Shown: piece by piece, positions 1 to 8,062 of the stretch
How the letters are laid out: every line of letters starts with the position of its first letter
Numbering within the stretch: the first letter of the stretch is position 1
Origin: Hornefia butyriciproducens
GTDB taxonomy: Bacteria > Bacillota > Clostridia > Peptostreptococcales > Anaerovoracaceae
Direction: 5' to 3'
Length of the DNA: 64,000 nucleotides
Assembly (NCBI RefSeq): GCF_009695915.1
Contig: NZ_VUMZ01000001.1
Span: forward strand, 124,001 to 188,000
Translations under genes and position numbers: made by a program
The notes under the pieces: model-generated
The model's database searches: none
Seen by the model: only the letters and a program-made list of their open reading frames with translations
What the model was told of the DNA's origin: nothing

Positions 1-236
1 CGGTGAACTTCCCTGCAGTCAGACTTCCGAAAACCGAAGGTGAAACCAGAATTGCTCTGCTGACCAAGGGTGTCGAAAATCCCGTGGATGCGGCGATCAA
101 CGGGCTCGGCGTTGCCGTCAGCGGCGCTGCGGGAGGCGTTCGCGGCGACTATGGCTACGCCCTGATCTCCACCAGAGACGACATCGCAGAGATTCCTGCG
201 ATTACGGGTGTGGTACGCTCCAGAATCCTGAAGTAA
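1..236 (+). CDS. serA: D-3-phosphoglycerate dehydrogenase, C-terminal fragment
   Basis: Only the last 77 or so codons are inside the window; the reading frame is open to the left edge. The fragment matches the C-terminal ACT region of the short Firmicute SerA, which oxidises 3-phosphoglycerate in the first step of serine synthesis. The recognisable end is the RGDYGYALI strand followed by an I-x-GVVRSRILK tail, which is how this ACT domain closes. The first visible residues (NFPAVRLP) resemble the linker before that domain. A strong hairpin with a T-run follows at 272-311. glyA elsewhere in the window is the next enzyme of serine use, but there is no operon link. The catalytic domains are not visible, so the call rests on the ACT tail only. 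Confidence 0.7.
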   Translation, partial: VNFPAVRLPKTEGETRIALLTKGVENPVDAAINGLGVAVSGAAGGVRGDYGYALISTRDDIAEIPAITGVVRSRILK

Positions 237-271
237 AAGTCCCGAAAAAGGCCCGGGGATGCGGGCATGTG

Positions 272-311
272 AAACGGCGGTTTCCTGAGATCAGAGATTC
301 CGCCGTTTTTT
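272..311 (+). terminator. Intrinsic terminator after serA
   Basis: The stem AAACGGCGG (272-280) pairs with CCGCCGTTT (300-308) and is followed by a T-run. A smaller CTGA/TCAG pairing lies in the loop. It sits 36 bases after the serA stop codon. Confidence 0.8.
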
Positions 312-400
312 CGCACATTCGTCTCACACATACCGCCCGAAAACATTCCATTCTGTTATCTGATTGCGCTCCGCTCATCCCGGCATTTGACACAGAGCCG

Positions 401-433
401 AAAAAATCCGCAGTTTTCCGACTGCGGATTTTA
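401..433. terminator. Bidirectional terminator between serA and the DUF975 gene
   Basis: AAAATCCGCAGT (403-414) and ACTGCGGATTTT (421-432) form a perfect 12-bp stem with a 6-base loop. Because the stem starts in an A-run and ends in a T-run it can stop transcription from either side. It lies about 40 bases beyond the stop of the convergent minus-strand gene. Confidence 0.8.
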
Positions 434-474
434 GCATTCAATCATCAACGGTCAGCACCGTACGCTGCTGATGT

Positions 475-1596
475 CTATTCAGTTTTTATCGGATGTTCTG
501 CCGGCGAGGGCTGTTCCGTCTGTGCGGGCTGTTCTGCCGGTGCGGGATGTTCCGCCGGCGCTGTCGGCTGTTCTGCCGGTGCGGGATGTTCCGCCGGCGC
601 TGCTGTCCACGAATCCTGTTCCAGCGGACGCATTGATGGTGCCCCCTGTGGTTGCTGCGGCACTCCCTGCGGCTGCTGCGGCACTCCCTGTGGCTGCTGC
701 GGCACTCCCTGTGGCTGCTGCGGCACTCCCTGCGGCTGCTGCGGCGTCCCCGCTGCTTGCCGATATCCGTTGTCTCCGTTTCCGGACGAACCGTTTCCTC
801 CACCATTATTCCAGTAATAATCAGCCTCATTAAACGGCCTGTGCGATGTTCCGTCCGCCGCTCTCATATGTCCGGTCAGCATTTCATAGAAAATCGTATC
901 CGCCGTCTGCATATATGCAATCGGGAAATATACAGGAATCATGCCGACAAACATGATCACGAAATACGATATCGTATTATCGTCTGGCTGGAGTATTCCC
1001 ATCAGAACCGCCATAGGAATCGAAGACAGCAGAAGCCATCCGATGAATGACAGATCCAGCAGGAACAGCTTCATTTTGTTCCCCGTCATCATCTGCTTAC
1101 TCTCATTAATGCACTGCATAATGCCTTTTTTCGGATCGTCCGCCAGAACATAGAAACACTGGCTGTACCGGAACGCTGCGATTATTCCGGGGACGATCAG
1201 CAGCAACGTCCACAAAAAGATGAATACGCACATGACAATCATCAGAAGCAGTGTCTTCAGGTAGTATTCAAATCCATTGAAAATGTATCCCGGATTGATA
1301 TCCCTGAGCCTTACAAAATATAAAAGAAAAGAGCAAAGTCCTGCGACGAACACGCCGGAGAAGAACATCTGATAGAACGCCGCGATTACTGAAATCGTCT
1401 GGTTCTGCTGCAGATATCCGTTCCACTGTGTAATTGCCCCGAAGGAAACGCAGTTCTGAAAAAATTCCGGCACCATGACCAGCAGCACATAATACAGCGC
1501 CACCCCCAGCACGACCTGAATCCAGTTGTTGTTCATAAGCTGCCTTGCGTTCGCCCGAATGGCGCCGCAGGGCTCATTGATAATGTAATAATTCAT
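475..1596 (-). CDS. DUF975-family integral membrane protein with repetitive C-terminal tail
   Basis: A 373-residue protein. Residues 1-250 carry about six hydrophobic segments and the DUF975 pattern: an N-terminal RANARQLMNNNW helix, then a central LLLIVPGIIAAFRYSQ segment followed by a stretch rich in Asp and Lys. The function of the family is not established. Residues 265-373 are a low-complexity, presumably cytoplasmic or exposed tail. It begins with an Asn/Gly-rich stretch, continues with five tandem seven-residue units of the GVPQQPQ type, and ends in Pro-Ala-Glu units of the PAEHP/PAEQP type. The ribosome-binding site is a G-run 7 bases before the ATG. A good promoter lies at 1627-1655. 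Transcription ends at the bidirectional hairpin at 401-433. The tail is unusual for the family and may vary in length between strains. Confidence 0.75.
   Translation of the reverse strand: MNYYIINEPCGAIRANARQLMNNNWIQVVLGVALYYVLLVMVPEFFQNCVSFGAITQWNGYLQQNQTISVIAAFYQMFFSGVFVAGLCSFLLYFVRLRDINPGYIFNGFEYYLKTLLLMIVMCVFIFLWTLLLIVPGIIAAFRYSQCFYVLADDPKKGIMQCINESKQMMTGNKMKLFLLDLSFIGWLLLSSIPMAVLMGILQPDDNTISYFVIMFVGMIPVYFPIAYMQTADTIFYEMLTGHMRAADGTSHRPFNEADYYWNNGGGNGSSGNGDNGYRQAAGTPQQPQGVPQQPQGVPQQPQGVPQQPQGVPQQPQGAPSMRPLEQDSWTAAPAEHPAPAEQPTAPAEHPAPAEQPAQTEQPSPAEHPIKTE
640..744. repeat. Five 21-bp tandem units encoding GVPQQPQ repeats
   Basis: Units of the form CACTCCCTGYGGCTGCTGCGG start at 661, 682, 703 and 724, with a diverged first copy at 640. 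The period is exactly seven codons, so copy-number change would keep the DUF975 reading frame. Differences between copies are almost all at one wobble position (C or T). Confidence 0.9.
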
Positions 1597-1626
1597 TCCT
1601 GTACCCCCATTTCAAATACTATTGCC

Positions 1627-1655
1627 ATTATATACGAAAACCTTCTTGATGTGAA
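1627..1655 (-). promoter_or_regulatory. Sigma-A promoter of the DUF975 gene
   Basis: On the minus strand TTCACA (1655-1650), a 17-base spacer and TATAAT (1632-1627). It lies 31 bases before the ATG. Confidence 0.65.
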
Positions 1656-1797
1656 CAGTTTTTTATAATTCGTTCATTTTATTTTTATACATTTTGTTCA
1701 TCATTTTGCGGATGCAGTGGATAAAAAAGTGGAAAGAGAAATTGTTTTACATCATTATCCTAATGTGAATCGTACTATTCCGTAATAAATTCCGTAA

Positions 1798-1837
1798 AAA
1801 GTCGCATAAAGTCGCAGAAAGTCGATTTTAGTCGGTA
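1798..1837. promoter_or_regulatory. Four phased 10-bp direct repeats upstream of the thiN promoter
   Basis: GTCG occurs at 1801, 1811, 1821 and 1831, each preceded by AAA or TTA, giving four decamers of the type AAAGTCGNNN with exact 10-bp phasing. The array ends 7 bases before the -35 box at 1845. It therefore occupies the position of an activator array on one face of the helix. The cognate protein is not known. Confidence 0.55.
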
Positions 1838-1844
1838 AACGGTA

Positions 1845-1874
1845 TTGGACACAAGCTCCGACATATTGTAGAAT
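1845..1874 (+). promoter_or_regulatory. Putative sigma-A promoter of thiN
   Basis: TTGGAC (1845-1850), an 18-base spacer and TAGAAT (1869-1874). Start of transcription would fall almost on the ribosome-binding site, so the leader would be very short. Confidence 0.45.
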
Positions 1875-1894
1875 CATAAGTGAAGGAGCCTGCA

Positions 1895-2563
1895 ATGAAA
1901 AATTTTCTGATCATTACCGCCCATGTTGAGGGACTTAATTACATCGATATCTGCCAGAATCAATATGACTGCGTTATCTGTGCAGACGGCGGTCTGGAGA
2001 TTGCCGGAATTCTGGGACTGACCCCCGATCTGCTTATTGGAGACTACGATTCCGGACAGCTGCCGGAAAATCGTGAGGTAATCCGCCTTCCCATGGAAAA
2101 GGATATGACCGACAGTGAAGCCGCACTGGATCTTGCCGTATCGGAAGGCGGCGAGAACATCATTATTCTCGGAGGACTCGGCGGCCGCTTCGACCACACT
2201 ATGGGGAATATCGGACTTTTAGCCAAATACTGCGGCAAGCTGCACGAGCTGGCCTTTGTTGACGGATACAACCGCGTTTCCATGCTGGAGCCGGGACGTT
2301 ATGATATTCCGGGGAACAAATACCGGTACATGGGGCTTATCGCCTACGGCGGCTCTGTGAAAGATCTCACTCTTCGTGGTGTGAAATATCCTCTCACAAA
2401 GTATCTCCTCCAGGACGACACTTCGCTGGGCGTCAGCAATGAAATCACTGCCTCTGCTGCATCACTCCGCTTTTCCGCAGGCAGGTTGCTTCTGGTATTC
2501 TCAGATGATACGCCGCAATCAGGCACGATTTCACCGGTGCCTCTCTGGAGCCGTTCCCGCTGA
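1895..2563 (+). CDS. thiN: Thiamine pyrophosphokinase
   Basis: A 222-residue enzyme that transfers pyrophosphate from ATP to thiamine, making the cofactor thiamine diphosphate in the cytoplasm. Family marks are the CADGGLEIA segment, LLIGDYDS near residue 45, the acidic EKDMTDSEAALD motif, GGLGGRFDHTMGN in the middle, and the C-terminal beta-sandwich with SLGVSNE. The ATG at 1895 is chosen because AAGGAG lies 6 bases upstream; an in-frame GTG at 1880 lies ahead of that site. The gene is monocistronic, with its own promoter and a 10-bp repeat array before it. No TPP riboswitch motif is visible. The product would feed IlvB, which needs thiamine diphosphate. Confidence 0.9.
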   Translation: MKNFLIITAHVEGLNYIDICQNQYDCVICADGGLEIAGILGLTPDLLIGDYDSGQLPENREVIRLPMEKDMTDSEAALDLAVSEGGENIIILGGLGGRFDHTMGNIGLLAKYCGKLHELAFVDGYNRVSMLEPGRYDIPGNKYRYMGLIAYGGSVKDLTLRGVKYPLTKYLLQDDTSLGVSNEITASAASLRFSAGRLLLVFSDDTPQSGTISPVPLWSRSR

Positions 2564-2632
2564 AGACGCTCTGGTTTATGCCAGGCGCCTCGCAGCTCGC
2601 ATCATAACCTCGCGGTTTCCGTGGTGCACCTC

Positions 2633-2661
2633 TTGAAAAAGCACCTGCAAAATGATATATT
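2633..2661 (+). promoter_or_regulatory. Sigma-A promoter of crt
   Basis: TTGAAA (2633-2638), a 17-base spacer and TATATT (2656-2661), giving a leader of about 40 bases before the ATG at 2708. Confidence 0.7.
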
Positions 2662-2707
2662 ATTAACAGAGTCGATAAACTTCTATACAGGAAAGGGAGT
2701 CTTAACT

Positions 2708-3484
2708 ATGTACGAAAACATTAAATATGAAGTCAAAGGAAATCTGGGTTATCTGACCATCAATCGTCCGAAAGCGCTGAATGCACTGAATACCGAGGTT
2801 CTTTCGGAACTGGCGGATGCACTGAAGGAAATCGAAGCTGACGATGCCGTGAAAGCCGTGATTGTCACCGGCGAGGGCAAAGCCTTTGTTGCCGGCGCCG
2901 ACATCGCGCAGATGAGCAAGCTGAACGCCGTTGAAGGAAGAGCTATGATGCAGGCCGGACACAAAGTCATGAACACTATCGACCAGATGCCTAAGCCGTT
3001 TATCGCGGCAGTCAACGGATTTGCTCTCGGCGGCGGATGCGAACTGGCTATGGCGTGTGATATCAGAATCGCCTCCTCCAAAGCAAAGTTCGGTCAGCCT
3101 GAAGTAGGTCTCGGAATCATCCCGGGCTTCTGCGGAACCCAAAGACTTTCCAGACTGGTCGGCAAAGGCATGGCTAAGTATCTGATTTACTCCGCTGAAA
3201 TGATCAACGCGGAAGAAGCCTTCCGTATCGGGCTTGTCGAAAAAGTCGTCGAACCGGATGCGCTGATGGAAGCCGCTGAAAAACTGGCAAACACCATCGC
3301 TTCCAAAGCTCCGATTGCGGTCGCTCAGGCGAAGATCGCCATCAACAACGGCTTCGATATGGATCTGAAATCTGCAAGCCAGCTGGAGGTAGAAGCTACC
3401 ACCGTCTGCTTCGGCTCCGAAGACCAGAAGGAAGGCATGGCCGCATTCCTGGAGAAACGTGCTCCCGAATGGAAAAACCGTTAG
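2708..3484 (+). CDS. crt: Crotonase (3-hydroxybutyryl-CoA dehydratase)
   Basis: A 258-residue member of the enoyl-CoA hydratase/isomerase superfamily. It most likely interconverts 3-hydroxybutyryl-CoA and crotonyl-CoA in butyrate-type fermentation. The oxyanion-hole segments are AFVAGADIAQM (about 60-69) and FALGGGCELA (106-114). Both catalytic glutamates are present, Glu112 in GGGCELAMACD and Glu132 in FGQPEVGLG. Length is normal for bacterial crotonase. The ATG at 2708 follows AAAGGGAG by 8 bases. No thiolase, hbd, bcd or etf gene is nearby, so the gene is separated from the usual bcs cluster. Other short-chain enoyl-CoA hydratase substrates cannot be excluded. Confidence 0.85.
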   Translation: MYENIKYEVKGNLGYLTINRPKALNALNTEVLSELADALKEIEADDAVKAVIVTGEGKAFVAGADIAQMSKLNAVEGRAMMQAGHKVMNTIDQMPKPFIAAVNGFALGGGCELAMACDIRIASSKAKFGQPEVGLGIIPGFCGTQRLSRLVGKGMAKYLIYSAEMINAEEAFRIGLVEKVVEPDALMEAAEKLANTIASKAPIAVAQAKIAINNGFDMDLKSASQLEVEATTVCFGSEDQKEGMAAFLEKRAPEWKNR

Positions 3485-3497
3485 TTTTCCCTGACAT

Positions 3498-3534
3498 CAT
3501 CAGACATACGGCTGTCAGTGCCGCTATTCTGATG
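3498..3534. terminator. Possible terminator between crt and the convergent gene
   Basis: CATCAGA (3498-3504) pairs with TCTGATG (3528-3534), and an inner CGGC/GCCG stem lies at 3509-3523. The following sequence is only moderately T-rich, so efficiency is uncertain. Confidence 0.4.
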
Positions 3535-3680
3535 CATCAAAATTATTAATATAGCAGAGATCTGAAATGGGCTGTACCATCCGGAGATTTACAACATAAA
3601 TCGCCGCTGGTCAGCCCTCTTTTTTACACAAATTGCCTGCATCCGTCCCCACTCCTCCGATGCGTCCGCCGACTGCTGCT

Positions 3681-4130
3681 TCAGATACTGACAACGCCAA
3701 GAACGATCATTGAAACAATGATACCGGCAGCCATGACGCCTAAAAGAATCATCGGAACCGCAGTCCGCAGCCGCATGTCCATCATGGCTGCGACCAGAGC
3801 ACCTGTCCATGCTCCGGTCCCCGGCAGCGGGATTGCAACCAGAATGAACAATCCAAGTTTTTCATATTTCTGAACGGTGGCTGCCTTGGAGTCAGCCTTG
3901 GCCTCCATCCGGCTCACCAGGCGGTTCAGTCGGGGACTCTTTGTTCTCATCCATTTAAAAATACTGCGAATAAATATTATAATGAACGGTACCGGGATCA
4001 TATTTCCGATCACTGCGATAATATACGCTTTCCAGATGTCCATGCCGGCGGCAACGGCCATAGGTATCGCGCCCCTTAACTCTACTACGGGAGCCATGGA
4101 AACCGCCAGCGTATAAAAAACCAATTTCAT
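3681..4130 (-). CDS. Small multidrug-export-like membrane protein (COG2426 family)
   Basis: A 149-residue, very hydrophobic protein with four or five membrane segments. The pattern APVVELRGAIPMAV near the N-terminus and LGLFILVAIPLPGTGAWTGA in the middle is typical of the COG2426 'small multi-drug export' family. The biochemical function of that family is not proven. The ATG at 4130 is preferred over an upstream ATG because an AGGGGG lies 9 bases before it. The gene converges on crt and lies about 280 bases downstream of the dehydratase operon, separated by a repeat region, so it is probably transcribed on its own. Confidence 0.75.
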   Translation of the reverse strand: MKLVFYTLAVSMAPVVELRGAIPMAVAAGMDIWKAYIIAVIGNMIPVPFIIIFIRSIFKWMRTKSPRLNRLVSRMEAKADSKAATVQKYEKLGLFILVAIPLPGTGAWTGALVAAMMDMRLRTAVPMILLGVMAAGIIVSMIVLGVVSI

Positions 4131-4224
4131 TTTGTCTTTCCCCCTGAGAGATTCTCGTACAGTATCATAGTACCACAATAATACCGCAATTCGCAAGTCT
4201 CGCGCCGGATGCCGCAGTCGAACA

Positions 4225-4347
4225 CGTCGGTCATCACACCCGCTGGTCGGCGGCAGTCTGATCCTCGTCGGTCATCACACTCGTCGGCCGGCGGCAGTCT
4301 GATCCTCGCCGCTCATCACGGCTAGCGGCGGTCGGCGGCCCAATACT
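4225..4347. repeat. Three degenerate 41-bp tandem repeats
   Basis: The motif CGTCGGTCATCACAC starts at 4225 and 4266 and recurs as CGCCGCTCATCACGG at 4307, an exact 41-bp period. Copies 1 and 2 share GGCGGCAGTCTGATCCTCG at their ends and copy 3 is more diverged. The array fills the gap between two minus-strand membrane-protein genes and shows no reading frame with a ribosome-binding site. Confidence 0.8.
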
Positions 4348-4407
4348 CGCCGTCGCCGACTGTCCGATACTCGACATCAGGCGGTAATCAGCACTCAAGC
4401 CTCGACC

Positions 4408-5028
4408 TTATCTGCGGACAGAATCATTGGTCCGGAACTGCGCCACCATTCCGATGATGAACAAAATACCGGTCACTGCGGTGATAATCATGGTTTGCTG
4501 TGTCATAAAGTCATCGAACATGACCCGGTTCAGATTGCGCATCGTATCAAAAGGTTCCGTCGAAATATTCTTTGTCAGATCAGTAAGATTCATCACCATA
4601 TATGTGCAGGGGATGCCCACCAGTGCCGCACCGATGGCAGCAGTAGAAACCGTGACCAGCGGATCCAGACATTTCACGGCCAGAATTCCCACGATTACAG
4701 CAATTACGGCAGTTACGAGAATCCGGTGTTCCGCGATATCTTCAGGAAGCCAGCGGATTAGTTGTGCAGCGGCTCCGAGGCCTGCAATCATTCCGCTGAC
4801 AAAGACTCCCAGCGTCAGAACAAATCCGGACAGCAATGCGGCCACCAGACCGGCCAGTGCGCCGATAATCAGATTTTGAGAATCCGTCCCCGCATATCCG
4901 GTATAGACGCTAAACACAATAATGAAAGCCACAATAGAAATCGCCGGGCGAAACAGATCCCGTCCCTTGAACAGGATCAGAGCACCGATGACCACAAGAG
5001 CTGCAAGATATCCGAATAAAACTGTCAT
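4408..5028 (-). CDS. Integral membrane protein, DUF4203-like
   Basis: A 206-residue protein with six or seven hydrophobic helices rich in Gly and Ala (for example GALAGLVAALLSGFVLTLGVF) and a hydrophilic loop before the last helix. It resembles the DUF4203 / TMEM198-like membrane family, but I recognise no catalytic motif. Its ATG overlaps the stop of the dehydratase-activase gene by four bases, so it is translated with that operon as the last member. Its position suggests an accessory role, such as transport of a substrate or product of the dehydratase system, but that is only inference. Confidence 0.6.
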   Translation of the reverse strand: MTVLFGYLAALVVIGALILFKGRDLFRPAISIVAFIIVFSVYTGYAGTDSQNLIIGALAGLVAALLSGFVLTLGVFVSGMIAGLGAAAQLIRWLPEDIAEHRILVTAVIAVIVGILAVKCLDPLVTVSTAAIGAALVGIPCTYMVMNLTDLTKNISTEPFDTMRNLNRVMFDDFMTQQTMIITAVTGILFIIGMVAQFRTNDSVRR

Positions 5029-6779
5029 GAGTCTCTCCCTTTCTGCTCAGCGGCCTCCAGAGCGAACAGCGCGGCGCCGATCGCCCCGCACAGATCCGGA
5101 ATTTCCGGAACAGAGATTTTTTCTCCCACAAGCGCCTCGAGACAGCCGACCACGCCGCGGTTTCTGGCGCCGCCGCCGGTCATCATATACCGTCCGCGGC
5201 CCTTCACACGATTCACAAGATTCATCGTCTTGGATGCCACCGATTTGTTCAGGCCGTGAACAATATCCGAAACAGCTTTATTGTCCGCAATAAGCGATAC
5301 GACCTCCGACTCGGCGAAAACTGTACACATACTGGAAATTGTCAGATCCTCCTCCCAGCTGAGTCCCGCCCGGCCCATCCCGTCCAGATCGGTTTCAAGG
5401 ACCTTTGCCATATTTTCCAGAAAGCGTCCGGTTCCTGCCGCACATTTGTCATTCATCGCAAAATTTGCCACATTTCCGCTGTCATCCAGCAGAATAACCT
5501 TGCTGTCCTGCCCGCCGATGTCGATAATGGTGCGAATCCCGGGAGCCAGATGCCATGCCCCCTTTGCGTGGCAGGTAATCTCTGTGATGCAGGCGTCTGC
5601 GAAGTCAATATTCTGGCGGCCGTATCCGGTAGCCACGATGACAGCAATCTCTTCCGCCGGAATCTGAAGGGCATCGAGGGCCTTCTGTGCGCCCCGCTGC
5701 GCTTTTGCGCCGGTGCGGACAATCGCATAGTCCACGAGTTTTCCCTGCCGATCCAGTACTGCCACATTTGTAGTGGTGGAACCGGAATCAATACCTGCGT
5801 AATATCTGCCTTCTCCTGTCACGATAGCCTCCTTTCCAATCCCCATGCTTTCCAGAAAACCGCCGATTCGCGTGGACAGCTGTCCCAGAGACTGCATGGT
5901 GAAGTCCGTTTCGATTTTAATAACGGGGACAGAAACGCTGCGCCGGATCATTTCATATTCGAATCCGTAATAATCGCAAAACTTGACTGTATGATATATG
6001 ATACCTCTCAGATTTGGTGATTCCGTGATTTCTCTGCGTCGTTTTATATCCGCCATCCGCATACAGGGAATCTGGGCAAGAAGTTCTCCCGCATACCACT
6101 CCATCAGCGAATCCATATTCACATCCGCACCTGCCACAGAACCCTCAGCATATCTCGGGTCTGCATCCTGCCCGCCTGGAGCAGCGGCTCTATCCGGCGC
6201 GTATTTCGTATGCGCTCCATCCGTTGTATCTGCCGGTGCGTCCGGCGGCGGGCTCATGGAACGGCTGCTGTTGCAGGTAAAGTCCTCCAGCCGCATGGGA
6301 ACTGCCTTTGAGAGGTTCTCAAACTGTCGGGTGCCCATCCGCGCTCCCATGACCGCGATAAAATCCCGGCTGACGTCTCTGTCTTCCCCTGTAAAGGCCC
6401 CGCGGAATCGTCTGTAATCAAAGGTTTTCCCGCTGTAAGTCTGATACTCCTGCGCAAGACGCATAAGTTCCTCCGCAAAGTGCCGTCTGGCACAGGCATC
6501 GTCGTTATGAGGCAGATCAAGCAGGAAACAGAAGTCCAGTTTGTCCTTCAGAATATCGGCTGCCCGGCGCATACTGTCGCAGCAGTCCACCAGCAGCAGT
6601 TCCCTGATGCCTTCACGGTGAACCTCTTCCAGCAGAGCCTTGATATGACTGCACATGTTCATATGTGTCAGATCCTGTGCATAATCAAAATTTTCCGCCT
6701 CCAGATTCAGCAGCCCGGTCTCCGCCCCAAAACCGGCCAGCAGCTCGGCCGGCGCGTATTTACATGTAAATCCGATCAT
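5025..6779 (-). CDS. 2-hydroxyacyl-CoA dehydratase subunit fused to its activase
   Basis: A 584-residue, two-domain protein. Residues 1 to about 312 are a HgdB/YjiM-like dehydratase subunit, with LLLVDCCDSMRR (62-72), IPCMRM (237-242) and IIYHTVKFCDYYGFEYE (260-276) providing likely iron-sulfur cysteines. Residues 175-222 form a Pro/Ala-rich low-complexity insert. Residues 326 to about 575 are a BcrAD/BadFG (HgdC-like) activase: an ASKHA ATPase with AGIDSGSTTTN (328-338) and IDIGGQDSK (419-427). It has the two cysteines that bridge a 4Fe-4S cluster between activase subunits, Cys446 in NDKCAAGTGR and Cys485 in SSMCTVFAESE. Activases inject a low-potential electron at the cost of ATP. Having enzyme subunit and activase in one chain is not the classical arrangement of separate hgdA, hgdB and hgdC genes. 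It overlaps its upstream partner by four bases. Confidence 0.85.
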   Translation of the reverse strand: MIGFTCKYAPAELLAGFGAETGLLNLEAENFDYAQDLTHMNMCSHIKALLEEVHREGIRELLLVDCCDSMRRAADILKDKLDFCFLLDLPHNDDACARRHFAEELMRLAQEYQTYSGKTFDYRRFRGAFTGEDRDVSRDFIAVMGARMGTRQFENLSKAVPMRLEDFTCNSSRSMSPPPDAPADTTDGAHTKYAPDRAAAPGGQDADPRYAEGSVAGADVNMDSLMEWYAGELLAQIPCMRMADIKRRREITESPNLRGIIYHTVKFCDYYGFEYEMIRRSVSVPVIKIETDFTMQSLGQLSTRIGGFLESMGIGKEAIVTGEGRYYAGIDSGSTTTNVAVLDRQGKLVDYAIVRTGAKAQRGAQKALDALQIPAEEIAVIVATGYGRQNIDFADACITEITCHAKGAWHLAPGIRTIIDIGGQDSKVILLDDSGNVANFAMNDKCAAGTGRFLENMAKVLETDLDGMGRAGLSWEEDLTISSMCTVFAESEVVSLIADNKAVSDIVHGLNKSVASKTMNLVNRVKGRGRYMMTGGGARNRGVVGCLEALVGEKISVPEIPDLCGAIGAALFALEAAEQKGRDS

Positions 6780-8062
6780 CGCAAAGCCTCCAGTTGTTCC
6801 AGGAAGGCCCCCATACGCGTCATCATCTGACCATCCTGCACATTTCTCGTATCACATCCGTCTCCATCCAGCACCAGCGTAGGAAATCCGGCCTGCTCAA
6901 ACGCCTCTTTCGCCATTGCCGAAGCTCCCAGCGTCTGCTTGCAGCCCCAGTGGCAGAAATAGACGATTCCGTCGATATCCATCTGCCGCGCCAGCTTCAA
7001 CACCCTTCGGATCCGTCTCTCCGAAGGCCCGTTCAGGGAGTTCTGCAGCATCTGCCGTGCCAGCGATTCATACGGCTGCTCCGGATCCAGAACCGAATAA
7101 TTATCAAATGTCACATCACAGCAGACCACTTCTGCATCTGCATGATATCGGAACATATCACTGATGGAATCCTGCCAGTAAGGCATCATATGCACCCACA
7201 GGATCCGCGAGCGCCGTTTCTCGCCGGGCTGCAGCAGCGGCAGACGGGCCAGCTGCTTCTTCAGCATTTCAGTATATTTAAGACCTTCCTCCGTACCCAG
7301 AAAGGGATGCAGAGCAAGCGCGTCCATCATGTGATATGTCATCCTGATGGATTCGTACCGCACCGACTTCAGCGACAGACAGCGGCGATAGTTCTCCAGC
7401 GTTTCTGATGCGCGAAGCATAGTTTTACGGAATTTTCCTTCGTCCAGAGCCCGTCCGCTGTGTTTTTCCACAAAATCCTTCATTCCGCGGAGCTGGTCGC
7501 TGAGATAACGGATGTTCCCGGCACTGCAGGCGTCCGGAACGTCCAGCACCAGATGCGGCACATCGAAATATTCTGCCAGGTACCGGAAAGACAACTGGTT
7601 GGCGTCGCAGACCATAGTGGTGTTCACGATCATACGGGGTCTCGGCAGCACTCCTGTTTCCGCCATGCCGATGAGCATTTTGTGATAGGAACAAAGAGTT
7701 TCCGGCACGCCGCATTCCTCAGCCTTCTCAAGAAAAACCCTGTCACAGCCGGAAGCCGTCATATAGCAGCTCAGACCTTCCGGCACCATCACAGGAATGC
7801 CCAGGGCTTCAAAGATTTCACAGGGCGTAAAAAGGCTGACGACCGCCGCCCTTCCGGGGCGGGCAATCGAATCCGCCATTTTTCTGTTACAGAACCCCAT
7901 TACATATCTGCGTGCGGGGAGCAGATCTCCGCCGGAGGAAAAGCGCACTGCATCTCCATAGGCACGGAACACGAGGGCAAGCGTCCTGCGCGCTGCCACC
8001 GAATGCTCCGACCGAACAAGTTCTGTCATCTTCCCGCCGAATTTTCTCACAGTATCGTTCAT
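6776..8062 (-). CDS. 2-hydroxyacyl-CoA dehydratase family subunit (HgdB/YjiM-like)
   Basis: A 428-residue protein of the COG1775 family. Members carry an oxygen-sensitive iron-sulfur cluster and are reduced by an ATP-dependent activase. Visible marks are LFTPCEIFEALGIPV (Cys81), ETLCSYHK (Cys124), NTTMVCDANQ (Cys152) and the late FCHWGCKQTLG segment, the usual cluster and active-site positions. It starts four bases before the stop of the ybaK-like gene and ends overlapping the fused dehydratase-activase, which is probably its heterodimer partner. No CoA-transferase, 2-hydroxyacid dehydrogenase or etf gene is adjacent. The substrate therefore cannot be read from context. A double-cubane-type reductase of a small molecule is as possible as an acyl-CoA dehydratase. 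Confidence 0.85.
   Translation of the reverse strand: MNDTVRKFGGKMTELVRSEHSVAARRTLALVFRAYGDAVRFSSGGDLLPARRYVMGFCNRKMADSIARPGRAAVVSLFTPCEIFEALGIPVMVPEGLSCYMTASGCDRVFLEKAEECGVPETLCSYHKMLIGMAETGVLPRPRMIVNTTMVCDANQLSFRYLAEYFDVPHLVLDVPDACSAGNIRYLSDQLRGMKDFVEKHSGRALDEGKFRKTMLRASETLENYRRCLSLKSVRYESIRMTYHMMDALALHPFLGTEEGLKYTEMLKKQLARLPLLQPGEKRRSRILWVHMMPYWQDSISDMFRYHADAEVVCCDVTFDNYSVLDPEQPYESLARQMLQNSLNGPSERRIRRVLKLARQMDIDGIVYFCHWGCKQTLGASAMAKEAFEQAGFPTLVLDGDGCDTRNVQDGQMMTRMGAFLEQLEALR

Noticed and set aside
1-236. Bacterial microcompartment shell fragment
   Set aside because: The Gly/Ala-rich stretch looked BMC-like at first, but the RGDYGYALI and GVVRSRILK end fits the SerA ACT domain better.
475-833. 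Open frames opposite the DUF975 tail (Ala/Val/Pro- or Cys/Gly-rich)
   Set aside because: These are antisense readings of the 21-bp repeats and carry no start signals.
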